Part shown: positions 1 to 12,699 of the stretch, piece by piece
Position numbering within the stretch: position 1 is the first letter of the stretch
Layout of the letters: each line of letters starts with the position of its first letter
NCBI RefSeq assembly: GCF_000002425.4
Contig: NC_037265.1
Span: 10,394,707-10,458,706, forward strand
Length of the DNA: 64,000 nucleotides
Direction of reading: 5' to 3'
Source of the DNA: Physcomitrium patens
Lineage: Eukaryota > Streptophyta > Bryopsida > Funariales > Funariaceae
The notes under the pieces: generated by a model
What the model saw: the letters and a program-made list of their open reading frames with translations, nothing else
Database searches by the model: none
What the model was told of the DNA's origin: nothing
Program-made: the position numbers and the translations under genes

Positions 1-1765
1 AAAAATATTTTAAGATAATTAAAATATTTTATGTTTTTTAATAAAAATTATTAAAATTTTTGGTATTTACTACCAAAAATTTATATTATTCAAATATATC
101 TTCACTTAATTTTCTACCAATATTGTATATAAGTATTTTTTTTTAAAGCAAAAGTGTAATCTTTTGATGATAAATGTTTTTAGAACATTCTACGTTTTAT
201 TATTAAGTATGATACCTTTTAATTATTCAATAATATAAAAAAATTATAAACTATTTTTTGAAGCATCATCAAATTCTTAAAATATAAAAAATTTTAAATT
301 ATTTTATATTTTAATACAAAAAAATATAATTTTTTTAAAGAAATATTCAAGTATCCATATTTTTTCTTAATTTAATTAAATTTTTTTTATCAATAATTCT
401 ATTTAAATTATTATATTACTACTTTAAAGTATTATTATTTTTATTAATCTATTTACTAGTATTATATTTATATTCTAAATTTTTATCTCTATATTTATTT
501 ATTTATTCAACAATGCTTTGATCAATATCTTATAATTAATTATATATTTTTATTATTAAGTTTAAATTTATCATTGATTAATAAAATAAGATATTTGAAG
601 CTATATTTGTATTTTAATTTTTAATTCTATTTTCTCTATTAGTCTATATTTATAATATAATTTTTTTTATTATACCCTTTCCATGCATATTATTGCAAAA
701 CGTACAACATATGTCCAAAAAATGATCTTCTCTTTAACTTTTAAGGTATCAAATCTTATTTTAAAAAAAAATCATAGCTTATGATTTGTATCTTTTTTAT
801 CTCTAATTGAATCTCTTTCTTTCTTTAACTTTTGCAAAGTTCTTTTCTAACATCTTAATCTCTTTTGTCCTCGTGAAAATAAGCCCACAACTTTTAAATT
901 TAGGTATATTCAACTATAAGATCTTACAATCTACTTATCAACCTCTATAAGTTTTTTAGACAATGTATCATCACCCTTATAAGTACAAGTTATACACAAC
1001 TTCAAATTTGCATCTTAATCAAGTTATTCAATGTCAAATTTAGAAATATTTGAAAGATAGTCTTTTACCACCTTCAAATAATATATTGTCACAATTAATA
1101 TGCTACCTTTGTATGAATGTTGAACATTCATAGGCACCACATTATTAATATGGCTCTTATTCTTTACATCATTAAAGACTAATATAAAAAATTTATTCAT
1201 AAAAAATCATTTCAACATTTCTTATGCTTCTTCTAAATTATTTGGTTTTAATTGAAAATTAAGTAGATTCAAAAGTTTTAAAATACTATCAATCAAACAT
1301 AAAATATTATACATTTGTCTTTTTTTCATCAAATGTGGTCTTTACTAATATAGTCTTTTATATTCCATCTATACAAATAAAACATAATGTATTTATTTTT
1401 TTCTTTATAAAATTGTTTGATATTTGATAATTTTTTTTCTAGATTCATTAATTTTTCTCCATAATCATCGCTTTAATTAAATAATAAAATCATAAAGTTA
1501 ATATAAGTTATAATCTCTGTATTAATTTTTAATTAAATAATCTAAAAATATGTTTATATTTTAACAATAAAGCATCATTTCAAAACACATGTTTAAATAT
1601 GTAGAACTTTAAATCAAATAAATCAACTCAATATGTATATCAAACAAAATCTTTGATATAAGATTTATCAATGTAACGTTAATATGCACATTCTTTGATT
1701 TACTCCTTTCTTCAATTTCTTCCTTAAATAATTCAAAATAAAATATTTTTGTTGTATCAATTTCC
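1..1765. other. AT-rich desert, possible decayed coding on minus strand
   Basis: This stretch is very AT-rich and has no open frame of useful length. On the minus strand, between roughly 1200 and 860, short protein-like runs occur (for example a run reading HINNVVPMNVQHSYKGSI, and later a run with CITCTYKGDDTLSKK). They could be the C-terminal continuation of the decayed kinase that ends near 1766. I do not recognise the domain and cannot exclude chance. No repeat ends or LTRs were found. Confidence 0.3.
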
Positions 1766-2615
1766 AGTAAGTATTTTATTTTTTCAATTTTGTGAATCTC
1801 TTACAAATATTTTCAAATTTTTTTCTTTAAAAATGTTTCAAAATTGAACATTCTTAGATTAATTTATTAAGATCTTCATAATTTAAAAGTAACTTTGGTT
1901 GTTCATCTTTTTAAATTCTTTTTATAATTTTCTTGTATTGTTTATATCATCAAATAGAACTTTTTTAGAAAGAATTGTAAAATAGGTCATTGCAAAAGAA
2001 TATACGTCTGCTATAAAAGCACATATCTTTATTAATTTTGGTATAATTGTTAATACTTCAATAATTATATATCTTAAAATTTCATATTTGTGATTATTTT
2101 TTTAAAATTTTAAATTTCTACCTACATTGATTTATAACCAACCAAAATCAATCAACTTTACAATAAAACATTGAAAAAAATTATTAGATTTATCATCATC
2201 TAAAATATTGAGTAGTATATTGTCTGATTTAAAATCTCAATGAGAAATTTGCATATCATGCAAATAATACATCTTTCTTGAAATTTGATAAGTAGCATCA
2301 ATAAAAAAAATAATATGGCATTAATCTTTTAGCCTCCTTCTTAAACTTCTTTCTATTAACTTCATCACCAAAGATAATTTTTTATTTAAGATTTCACTAT
2401 TAAAAATTTTCCATTTTTATTTATATTACTTTTTGTAATATAATAATATTTGATTAAGTTTAGACTTCTTGATCTTGCAAAGATACCTAATTTTGACATA
2501 AGTATTGTATCCAAATTAACATCTATTATTCTTATTATATTTGGAAGTCAAAACCACTTGATTTATAAAATTCTTTAAAAGCACCAATGTTTATAACTTT
2601 TACAAGCTTTAAAAT
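1766..2615 (-). pseudogene. Decayed plant-type serine/threonine protein kinase domain
   Basis: Read on the minus strand, the landmarks of a protein kinase domain appear in the right order and spacing over about 850 bases, the usual size of the catalytic domain. Near 2610-2560 is a glycine-loop-like KVINIGAFKEFYKS. Near 2260-2210 is MYYLHDMQISH-stop-DFKSDNILLN, which matches the catalytic HRD..K..N loop with the Arg codon now TGA. Near 2160-2135 is KLIDFGW (DFG). Near 2012-1985 is ADVYSFAMTYFTIL, typical of plant TKL-like kinases, and near 1815-1780 is FENICKRFTKLKK, like the end of the domain. From about 2280 to 1920 the reading frame is continuous with only three stops and no intron. Further stops and probable frame changes lie upstream. 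It is a host gene fossil, not an element gene. The family assignment is solid, the subfamily is inference, and the ends are approximate. Confidence 0.8.
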
Positions 2616-5199
2616 TTTGATAATACTTGATATTTCCAAAGAGCTCAATCTTCTATCTTCTACACACTAAAAGTTCTTCAATCTTATTATTAAATAGTTT
2701 TTTAATCTTTAATCTTTAAATTGTATGTTTTTACTTCCATATTTCAATCTTTTATAAATTTCTTTACTAATATGTTTAACTTCTTCTTAAGTAAAAATAT
2801 CAAAAAGTATTGGTATTAATGTCTCCCAACTTTTAGAGCACTTTTTTGAAAGTAAATAATTTTTCACATTATAACAAGTCTTTAAGTCTTACAATAATTT
2901 TTTAAGCATTTTTTAATTTTTTAATTAAAAGATACTTAATTCATACCAATTTTTTTGTGTACAATATTTTATTAACATATATATGCTTAATATTTTATAA
3001 TAAAGTTTATTAAAAAAAATTATATTCACTTCTAATATCACAACAAGCTCTCAAATCTTCAAATACTTTAATAACATTTCCAAGTGGTTTATAAATACTT
3101 GCACATTGATTTTTATTCAAAAAATACTTTATTTTTTAATAATATTTTAATTTCTTAATTTTAATAATAGAATTAAATAAGTACATTTTGTATATTAATT
3201 TATTTTAAAAAATATAATTCCAATATCCTCCACAAATTTATTATAAAATTCTATAACAATTGTTAATACTAATGTACAATAAGCAAATAAAAACTTCTAT
3301 ATTATTAAAACATAATATGTAAAAAACTCTCTAAGATAGGCCATGGTGAATATTTGATAAATATATAATTTTTCTTTAATTATATGAATAAAATTTTATT
3401 TAAATATTCTTTCATTAAATTTTTGATTCTTTAAATAATTTTTTATTATCTTTCATTATTTTATATATAAAAAATATTTATATATATAAATAAAATAATA
3501 AATAAATATTAATTTTAATGTCTAAATATCTATAAAAAATCATTAAGAATGATGTTCATATCTTGAGGCATGTTATCATGTGATTGTTAAATATATTCTT
3601 TTACTTATTCAAGTGATCATTGATTCTTAAAATATTATTAGATTATCAAAAAAATTTACACAAAGATAATATAAATATTAATTAAAATAATTTAAATATC
3701 AATTCTTAAATATGTTTTGAATATACAAGATTGATTTATATTTTAATAAATATTAGAATAAAATATTTTTTCATAGCACCACTCATCTTTTAATAATTAT
3801 CTTATAACACCAACTATTGAAATTATGTTATAGATATGGTATACCACTAAACACATATAAAAATATCATGGTAAAATTTTCATTTCCTATTATGAATGTT
3901 TGCTTATTTTTCCAATCCTTTGTGTTTTTTAATTAATCATTATATCAATGAAATAATTATAATTTAAACATATACTTAGAAAAAGAATGTAAATATTTCA
4001 TATTGAATATAATAATTATATCAAATTTTATTTTTTAATAATCTAAATTAAGAATCCAACCTATACAATCTAACATATAAACTTCATCCATCATTCAAGT
4101 TTTTTATATTTAAAACATCTTTAAATTTTATTTAAGACTTGAAACATTATCTAAGTCTTTAAACATTATCTAAGACTTGTGCTATATAAACCTGATTATT
4201 CACCACTGTAAGATTGTACTTAATTAATGAAACTTTTCATATCTATATTATAAATATTTTAAAACTCTACAATAATATAATATTTAAATATACAAAAAAT
4301 TAACTCCAAATTTGATTGCTTGTATATTCAATAATTTGCCAAATATTGTGAACTTATACATTAAGGCTTAATACATATTTGTACTTACAAATATACTTAA
4401 GCAATACTATTATTGATCCAAAGTGCCATGATATACTTTTATCATTGCAATCTATAAAAAACTTTGATCTTTAGAATATTGCACTTAAATATTTCCACTC
4501 ATACTTTGATCTCTCCAATTCACAATATTAATTCAATCTTTTCTCTAATTCTCTTAAGACATCATCTTGTCTTAGAAAATATTGCAAGCATCAAAGGAAT
4601 CATCAATTGCTACTCCAATTATGACATTACTTATGTACATCAATGCAACATTATATTGTATAAACATATATAGGTGCATAATGCTATTGAGCTTTCTAAA
4701 AAGATGAAATATCTCTAAGCATTAGAGACCAATCATATTGAAGATGAAAATCCTACTAATAGTTTGGCCTTCATCTTAAAGATTTAAAAAATATTTATAA
4801 TAATATTTATTTTATTACTCTAAACATGAATTATTAAACATATTAAGCAAAAGTTTATAATACCATTCTGGTTGAGTGAGCATACTTGATTGTTTACTTG
4901 TTTATATGAGATACAACAAAAATGAGCTTATGTAATTTGATTATGTCAATTAAGCATATTTTTTGGCTTTTGAACATCATCTTAAGTACTACACTTGAAA
5001 TATAGAAACCATTGTAACTATCTTTGAATTAAAAAAAAAAAAGAAGATTATAGTATTACTTAGCATTAATATCAACTTGCTCTCATTGCTTTCATATTGC
5101 TTACATGCTACAAGAGAATATTATGGTAAATATTTAATTACAAGTTTTAATAATTAAAAGTAAATAGAGAGCACAAAATTGCAAGGATTCTGCAGCAAG
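2616..5199. other. AT-rich region with no recognised gene
   Basis: Extremely AT-rich sequence with short T and A runs. The only frame over 60 codons (4464-4673, plus) is low complexity and matches nothing I recognise. The segment upstream of the fossil kinase on the minus strand (2616 to about 2760) may hold a few more kinase N-terminal codons. Otherwise nothing is supported. Confidence 0.4.
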
Positions 5200-6490
5200 G
5201 GCAAAGAGAAGTATAGAAGAGGAAGTCAAAGATATATGGTGTATTTAGAAATTCATACGATTTTTTATTTTAACATGGTTAATGGATGAAAGAAAGAAGA
5301 AAATATTATATCATAGCTTGTAGAAAAAAATTACTTAAAAGAACTAAATATTAATATCCAAAATAGATTAGTAATGAATTTAAAATGAAATCAAATCCTA
5401 AAGTACAAAAATACAGACCTACAATAATATTGGGGTTTTTTTATTGATTAGAAAATAAGATTGAAAAAGAGGTTTGCTAAGATTTTATTTAAATTTAATT
5501 TTGAGTGATTTGGATTAATGTTAAATTTTTCAAAGCTTTTTAAAGTGAAATTTTTTGAGTAGTTTAGATTTTTGAAAAATAAACGAAAGTTTATATTTTT
5601 AGTTATTTTGTAATTATTCTAGTAAATTGACCAATGAAAATTTGTGGGCTTATATATTTATCTATTTTAATTTTTTTGAAAATTAAAATTTAATTTAATA
5701 TTTAGATTAAAATTTATTAAAATCTAAATTGATTAGAATATTAAAATTTTGATTTCAAGTGTCACAAAGGATTTCTTTGATCTTAAGTAATCTACTTGTT
5801 GGATTGCAACAAATCTTTTTGAGCCAATTTTGAACTCAGATTTCAACATTTATTTCAATTTTTAATACAAGTCAATGGTTCATTAATATTTATAAGATAA
5901 CTATTAGGATTTTATTAATATTTATAAGATAACTTTAGGACTGTTTAAAAAAAATTTAGGATTTATTTAGAGTTTCATTAGGATTTTTGAAGATTTTGGT
6001 TAAGATTTTATTAGAGATTGTAGGATATTTTAGAATTTTATTAGATTTTATTGTAATTTTTAAAATAATTTATTAGGATTAATTTAGGATTTTTAAGGAT
6101 TTTTTAAGATTTTTTTAGGATTTACTTATGGATTTTTTCGGATTTTTTGATGATTTCTTTAGGATTTTTTTAAAAAAATTTATAGGATTATTTATGAAAT
6201 TTTTAGATTTTTTTTAATAATTAATTTTTTTTGCTTTGTGAATTTTTTAGATTTCTTTATAATTTCTTCAAATATTCTTTTAAAATTTTTTAAAATTTTT
6301 TAAAAAAATTTCTATTTATTCTTTTAGGATTTCTTTAAGATTTTTTATGATTTGATTAAGTTTTAATTATAATTGTTGAGGTTCAATTAAAATTTGTTTA
6401 AAAATTTATTTGAATATTTAGATTCTTTCTTTTTTGGAAATACAATTTATCCTCTACAACTAGATGCCGAGTGCATTTCCAAATTAGTTT
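5200..6490 (-). repeat. Long-LTR family copy, minus strand, ends decayed
   Basis: This segment aligns by eye with the minus-strand copy at 23659-25210 and with the reverse complement of 61985-63543. Shared marks are the block around 5370-5480, the long run of degenerate GGATTT-type units at 5880-6400, and the terminal block with CTCTACAACTAGATGCC near 6450-6470. No coding region is attached, so it is most likely a solo LTR. It is heavily decayed and the outer ends are uncertain by tens of bases. Confidence 0.55.
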
Positions 6491-6813
6491 TTATATAAGA
6501 AAATAATAGCATGGATAAAAATGACATTGATAGATTATATTATCTAATAAAAGAATTAATAACCATTTAAAATTATATGTAGTGCATAGATTGAATAAAG
6601 CTATGTTATGTGGTGGCCTATTAAGTCTATGCTTTAAAAGAGATGGTGCTTTGAGACCTTGTTTTCATTGCCTTATTCATTATATTTTGGAGTTGTTAAA
6701 TTTTTAGTAGCTTTTGTAAATGAATTTAGAGCTAAGTTGTTTGATTTTACATATAAAATATATTAAAATCTTGATGAAATGAGATGATCTTTTGAATTAA
6801 TTTCTTATAATGG
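6491..6813. other. Short interval between two LTR copies
   Basis: About 320 bases of AT-rich sequence with no frame. The last bases before 6814 resemble the TGGTATCA-A-type primer-binding motif of plant LTR elements, so this could be the end of an unrelated LTR, but no partner was found. Confidence 0.2.
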
Positions 6814-7400
6814 TATCAAAGACATGAAACTTGAAGAAAGAAAATCCTCAATACACTCTTGTGTTACTGAAAGGAACTAGAAATTCACTCAAAGATGATA
6901 TAATATTGAATTGGAATGGCTTTTGCAAAAAACAAGAAGATTAGAAAGTCTTGAAACAAGACTAAGGACTAGAACGGCATTGACAAGAGTGAAGAAGGCT
7001 TCACTCTTGCCTCTATTTATATTCTTAATTAGGAGCTATGTGGCAATGTCCTTTAAGACTTCTAAAAGGTGTTGACTTTACAAGACACATATCTTAACTT
7101 AGAAGGAAAGTTATCTATGTATGCACCATATAGTTAACTTGTTCTACAAGCTACTACAAGGAGTTAAGTTATTCCAAAAGCTACCAACACATGATTAACT
7201 TGTTGGCAAAGTTTCTAACCTACAAATACATCTAAAATCAAAACTGCTTTTATAAAGCTTCTAAGAAGCTTTTCTAGAAGACTTTATGAAAATAATTTAT
7301 ATTTATCTACTTCTACCAAATCATATAAATAACTATTGAGATAAATATATATATCCGTGACAATAAGTAACTATTGGAGTAAATGTATATGTCCGTGACA
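6814..7400 (-). repeat. Family-1 chromovirus LTR, minus orientation, probably solo
   Basis: Aligns along its length with the LTRs at 26104-26643 and 44389-44915, and in reverse complement with those of the elements at 30120 and 38313. The right end reads GTCCGTGACA, the mirror of the TGTCACGGAC LTR start. The last 35 or so bases are present twice in tandem (two GTCCGTGACA-like ends near 7365 and 7400), which makes it longer than its relatives. No family-1 internal sequence borders it, so a solo LTR is the simplest reading. Confidence 0.65.
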
Positions 7401-7740
7401 GATGATTCTAATTACAATTATAGATTTTATTATTTTTTTTTCTTAATTCTTTAAATTGAATAGATGTTTCTTTAAGTTCATTAAAAAAGAAAGAAGGAGT
7501 ACAATAATATAACTCTTAATAATATATCCTTGATAAAAGAATAACTATAGAGTGACTTAAAATTCTAAGGATGTGGTAGCAACCCCTCTTATACAACCAT
7601 TTATATCATATTCTAATCTCTTAGTATCAAAGTAAAAAGTCTTCTATTACAAAGCCTAATATTTTAAAGATATGCTTTGATTTTTTAGCATTAGCATAAA
7701 GAGTCACTTAAAGCAAGTGAATTTAGAGTATATGATAGTA
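7401..7740. other. Interval between family-1 LTR and second LTR family
   Basis: AT-rich, no frame. A TGTGGTAGCAACCCC-like string near 7572 could be an LTR start, but no matching end was found. Confidence 0.2.
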
Positions 7741-8217
7741 ATATGATTGAAATCATATATGAAACAAGACCAGACTATCTCAAAAAAACCTAAGATATTT
7801 CTATTCCATAGCAACATAAAACTTCATCACAAAATAAGACAAAATAGACCAAAATAGAATTGAATGGAACTATAGAGAATAAGATATGAAAGACAAACTG
7901 AGCAGATAGAAATAAAATAGAATAGAATTGAAGAAAAAGATACAAAACCAAACTTTACTAAAAATAAGAATCTAAAGCCATACTTGACTAGATGCCCTAA
8001 AAAGCCCTGGCTGGTCCTATTTATACTTTATTTTACTATTTTAGATTTTTTAGAATGTTTTTAAGTAGTAGATTCTATCTAAATAATTGCTCTAAACTCT
8101 TCTAGAATATTCTACGATAGATCCTATGTAGTCAATTAACCTGACTCCAATTCTAAAAACTTCCATGGTTCTAACTATCTATATAATTATCTTTTCTATA
8201 CCCTGCTATAGTTAATT
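7741..8217 (-). repeat. LTR-type repeat shared with 44916-45423
   Basis: About 480 bases that match 44916-45423 in the same orientation, including the shared run GACAAAATAGACCAAAATA and the CCATACTTGACTAGAT block. It lies beside the 3' end of the minus-strand Ty3 element at 8776-11342, so it is probably that element's 3' LTR or part of it. This assignment is inference. The exact LTR ends were not resolved. Confidence 0.45.
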
Positions 8218-8775
8218 CTCCTCTACTAATATATGACATCGTCATTTTACCTTCGATGGTATCTCTAAATTATCTCTTGGTAATGGATGAGATTTTATAC
8301 AAGTTCCAATATTACATCGTGAATGGAATAACCTTTTCAAAGAACTTTGTACTGAAGTTGTGCCACAACAAAGTTAACAATGCTCCAAAATATTTTCCAC
8401 TTCATATTCTTATTGATTATCAACTATAATTGGTGGTAGTATTGGTTTGTATCAATAAAAAAAGTGGTTTAGCTCAATATAAAATTTCTTTAGTTACAAA
8501 ATATGAAAGGCTGGATAGAACCAAATATGTGGCAGAAGCTCAAGGCAGTATGCAACATCAAAAATTACTATAGAAATGTGAAAAGGTCAAGCCACTAAGG
8601 TGCTAGTTTATGGATTTGGATTGATATAGCAAGTGGCAAGTTGGTATTGGAGAGTAATACTTGATTATCTTCCCTCCTCCCTCCCTTCTTTCAAAAAAAA
8701 AAAAAAAAAAATCTTATGTTGCCAATAGTTATTCACATATTACTTCTATCAATTTTGTGCAGTAAAGAAGAGATG
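8218..8775. other. Non-coding stretch next to Ty3 element, with pyrimidine tract
   Basis: No frame is recognised. At 8672-8710 a CCCTCCTCCCTCCC tract is followed by a long A run. On the minus strand this is purine-rich, and it could be the polypurine tract preceding a 3' LTR of the element at 8776-11342, which would push the LTR end to about 8670. Confidence 0.25.
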
Positions 8776-11342
8776 CTATGCTTCTTCTAAGGCCATTGTA
8801 AGCTGTTGTATAAATCCCTCAGTTGTTAGGTTATTGGTGTCGATGGAACAATGGAGAGTTGCTGACATAATTGGATGTTGATGAGTATTAAAGAAAAATG
8901 GTGAATGAGTGGTACTTGCTTGAATATTATCATTATAAGTAAATTCTAAGGACATCAAGTATTTATCCCAATTATTATGATGAATCGCTACAAATACCTA
9001 TAGCATATCTTCTAAGGTCTGATTTATATGCTCTATTTGCTCGTTGGTTTGGAGATAGAAGGTTGTAGACATAGCAAGTTGTATACCTAATAGTTTAAAC
9101 AACGCTTGCCAAAAACTTTTGTGAAGTGTGGATCTCAATCTAAAATGATGATACAAGGTAATCCATAGTAATAAAAGACAATATCAAAAAAGACTTATAT
9201 AAGCATTGAAGCATCATTATTTGAGCATACCACGGCTAAGTGAAGTTGCTTTAAGAGTCGATCTACAAAGATAATAATCAGGATATAATTATGAGGCGTC
9301 TGCGGCAAACACATAATGAGATCTATAGTCATTTACTTCTAACAAGCTGTATGTAGCAGAATTAGGTACAATAATCTAAGAGACTTTGTATTGTGTGCTT
9401 TGTTATATTGACATGACTTGTAGGAGCTTACAAAGGCTCAAACATCACAATCCAAACTTGTCCAAAATCATGTCCTTGAGATCTATTCTAAGGTCTTTTC
9501 TTATTCCAGATGTTCAAATATTAGGATGTCATGTTCCTCTTAAAATATGCGAGTTTGGAGTTTAGTATTATTAGATACATAAATTTTCTTCTTAAAATAA
9601 AGCAAGCTATTATTAAAAGTGTAATCTTAATATTATATATTGCCTACCTTCACATGATTGCTAATCATCTTGAAATAAGTATCTCGTTGCATAGCTTCCT
9701 TTTATTTTCCCTCTTTGGTTAGATCTGAAATGATACTACTAATAGTAGCGACTTTTGCCTTATCTTTCAATTTTTTTGTCAAGTCCGGTCTCCTTCTAAG
9801 CTTACATAATTCATACGCCATAGATTGAAGGCTCCTACAAAAGTCTTGTTGAAGGACTGCACCAATAATAAAGTCGAAAGCAGCAATATTAAGCATACAA
9901 AAGAGATTATGTTCATATAGTTGTAATATTGGAGTAATAATGAATGCCTCTTTCACCTTATCAAAGACATTTTTTTGCTCCAATTTCCATTCAAATAAGG
10001 CACCTTTTTCCAATAGATTTATCAATGAGGCAGCAATATGAGCAAATTACTAAATAAAATGATAATAGTATCTAGCAAGGTCTAAAAATGAGTGAACTTC
10101 AAAAGCATCCTTGGGGGTTGGCCAATCCTCTAGTGCTTTCACCTTATCTTGTTCCATACACATGCCTTCAAAGGACATCACATGTCCCAAAAAAGTGACT
10201 TGTGACTTCTAAAGTTTACATTTTGATTGCTTACAATAAAAGTGATTATCTTACAATCAGCCTAATATCTCTCGTAGGTATTACTCATGCTCTTCAGGGA
10301 TTTTACTATATACAAGGATATCATCAATAAAAATGACTACATATATGTCCAAAAGGTCTCAAAATAATCTATTCATGTGACCTATAAAAGAAGCTGGAGC
10401 ATTGGTGAAACTAAAGGATAAAACCAACCATTTGAAATGTCCATAGGGCATACAAAATGCCATCTTTTTCACATCTTCTCTTGTAATAGGTGTTTGCCAA
10501 TAGCTGCTCGAAAGATCTAGTTTATTAAAGATGGTCACACCTCAAAGTTGATCAAGAAGATCATCCATGCATGGAAGTGGATATGTATTTTTAATAGTTT
10601 ACTTATTGAGACTTCAATAGTTGATGCAAAGGTGAAGTCCACCATCTTTCTTAGGTACAAAAAATACATGTAGTCTCCATGGTGATGTGATTTCTTAAAT
10701 GAGGCCTTTTGCCAAGAGTTCATCTAATGTCTTCCATAGTTTTTCAAGTTCTTTTGGTGCTAGGCAATAAATTAGTTGATTTGTTGGTTTGGCTTCAAAT
10801 AATAGTTCTATTTGAAAGGAGGCACCTCAATCAAGAGGTATGCCATTAGATAGGTCAATTGAAAAGATCTCTTGATATTTTTGTATGAATTGCTCTGCCT
10901 ATTCTATCCCTTTGGTTGTCTTTCCCACCACTCACTCAAGATTTGAAACCACCACATATACTAGTTGTTCATGCTATAATTGCTTCTTCATAAAAATCGT
11001 TGCTATAACTAAGTCTTTGGTTGCAAGTTGTCTCTTTTCTTCACTTGATGTAAAAGTACAAAGAGTTATTTTGTGTCCTCCATCTTAAAAAGAGATTGTC
11101 CTTACTATTCAATCAACTTTCTTATTTTCTATCTCTAGCCATGGCATACCAAAGATAACATCATATCTTAGCTTTGTCACTTTGAATCTCTCTCTTAAGA
11201 TTTATATATTTGACAATGTCAAGGTTTTTTCTTCATACATCTCACTCAATATATTTTCTTGATCATCTATAAGATATATACTTCTTCCCTTGATTTCTTT
11301 GATTTTAATTTGAAGCCAATCAATAATTTTAATTGAAACATA
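8776..11342 (-). mobile_element. Broken Ty3/gypsy element (second Ty3 family), minus strand
   Basis: The pol order on the minus strand is protease (about 11340-11100), reverse transcriptase (about 10860-10060, with FVPKKDG near 10650 and a FIDDILVYS box near 10310), RNase H (about 10025-9702), and integrase and its tail (about 9690-8776). The RT and RNase H segments differ from the family-1 chromoviruses elsewhere in the window, so this is a separate Ty3 lineage of ordinary plant type. The 5' end, with gag and the 5' LTR, is missing because the sequence switches to another element at about 11342. Coding is in many pieces (well over ten breaks). It is an old fossil. Confidence 0.75.
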
Positions 11343-11350
11343 ATTCTCTA

Positions 11351-11854
11351 TGCTGTTTCAAGGGAAACGTCCTTTCCATGGAAAGATCCTCTTAGAAACA
11401 AGAATTTTGGAGAAGCATAGTCGGTTGTTTGAATTTGGAGTCCAGGGCAAGAAAAAAAGAGACTACATGGAGTTAAAAGGGAGGAGAGAATTGAGTTCAT
11501 AGAGTTTGGGAGGACTTTAGCAATCATTGCTGAAAGTCAGTGTTTGTATTGGTGAATTGGATTCATAGGGTTTGGGAGGACTTTAGCAATTGTTGCTAAA
11601 AGTTAGTATTTGTATTGGTGAATTGGGTTCATAGGGTTTGGGAGGACTTTTGTAATCGTTGCTGAAAATCTCTGTTTGTATTGGTGAATTGGAATTTTTG
11701 CAATAAAATAACAGCTGGTATTCTTGACTATTTTGTGAAATTTGAAAAACTTTTGTAGTTGAAATTTAGAGGTGTCTAGAGGGTTGAGTATGTTGAGTGC
11801 ATGCAAAAGTTTGTGTTAATATGACAAAACAAATAGAGGATATTTGACCATTAG
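11351..11854 (+). repeat. Left LTR of the fungal-like Ty3 element
   Basis: Matches 18811-19332. It contains a tandem repeat of about 65 bases (unit running from GGTGAATTGG to TTTGTATT) in three copies between about 11490 and 11690. The 5' end could be a few bases further left, because both copies are preceded by TTCTCTA. Confidence 0.7.
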
Positions 11855-12150
11855 TGTTAAGATGTATCGAAAGTTAGGAGATTGGGGTTGTTTAGGGTTT
11901 CTATAATATCTGGAGATCTATTGACTGGAATAAGGTGACTTTTAGCATGGTAAGTCGAGGACTTTTAAGCGGCAGTCAAGATACATCAATGTGGATTAAC
12001 GACATTTCCTTGCAACTTGTAAGTTAGATTGGATTGAAACTTCTTGAGCATTTAGAAGGCTTGCAAAGACACTAGTGGTAGAAATTTACAACAATCGAAT
12101 GGTGAGATTGAGAATTAGAGCTTGTTGAAGCTCGTTGTCTAGAGTTAGGG

Positions 12151-12228
12151 TTAAAAATAAAATAAAATAAAATAAAATAAAAATAAAATAAAAATAAAAT
12201 GAAATAAAAAAATAAAAAATAAAAACTA
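12151..12228. repeat. AAAAT-type simple repeat
   Basis: About 78 bases of AAAATAAAAT-like units inside the leader of the 11343-19332 element. Confidence 0.9.
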
Positions 12229-12699
12229 ATAAATAACAAATAACAAAAGATTTTATACTTATAATATCTTGAAGTTATTAAAAATAGTGTTTCTAAGCAC
12301 TTTGTATTGGAATTAAGTTTTTACATTGAAATCCAAAATAGTTTGTATTTAGATGGTTGAAATCCACTAGTCTACTTGAATATTTACAAAACATTATTTT
12401 ATCTTCCACAGCTAGATGCCCGGTGTATTTTCAAGCAAGATAACACGTGATACGATATAAGTGGTGAACATGATGTCAAAGCTTGAGGTAGAAGGTATTA
12501 GATTTTGTTTATTTTTGTTTTATTTTATAGAGAACGAGAATAAAAATTTTGAAGGATCTTTGGGAGGAGCTTGAAGTCGAGCTTCTAGTGGAGTTCCTTC
12601 TAAAAGACAAGATATGTATATAGATCCATCCATTGCTAGTATGTTTTAAGCCTTATCATTATCTATACAGCAACAGCAAAGCAATGATCACAAAGAAGC

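Noticed and set aside
5880-6400. True interstitial telomere array
   Set aside because: The units are too degenerate and sit inside a recognised LTR family, so they are treated as LTR sequence.
6805-6820. Primer-binding-site-like TGGTATCAAAG on the plus strand
   Set aside because: It overlaps the reverse complement of the family-1 LTR end, so the match may be accidental. No plus-strand element follows.
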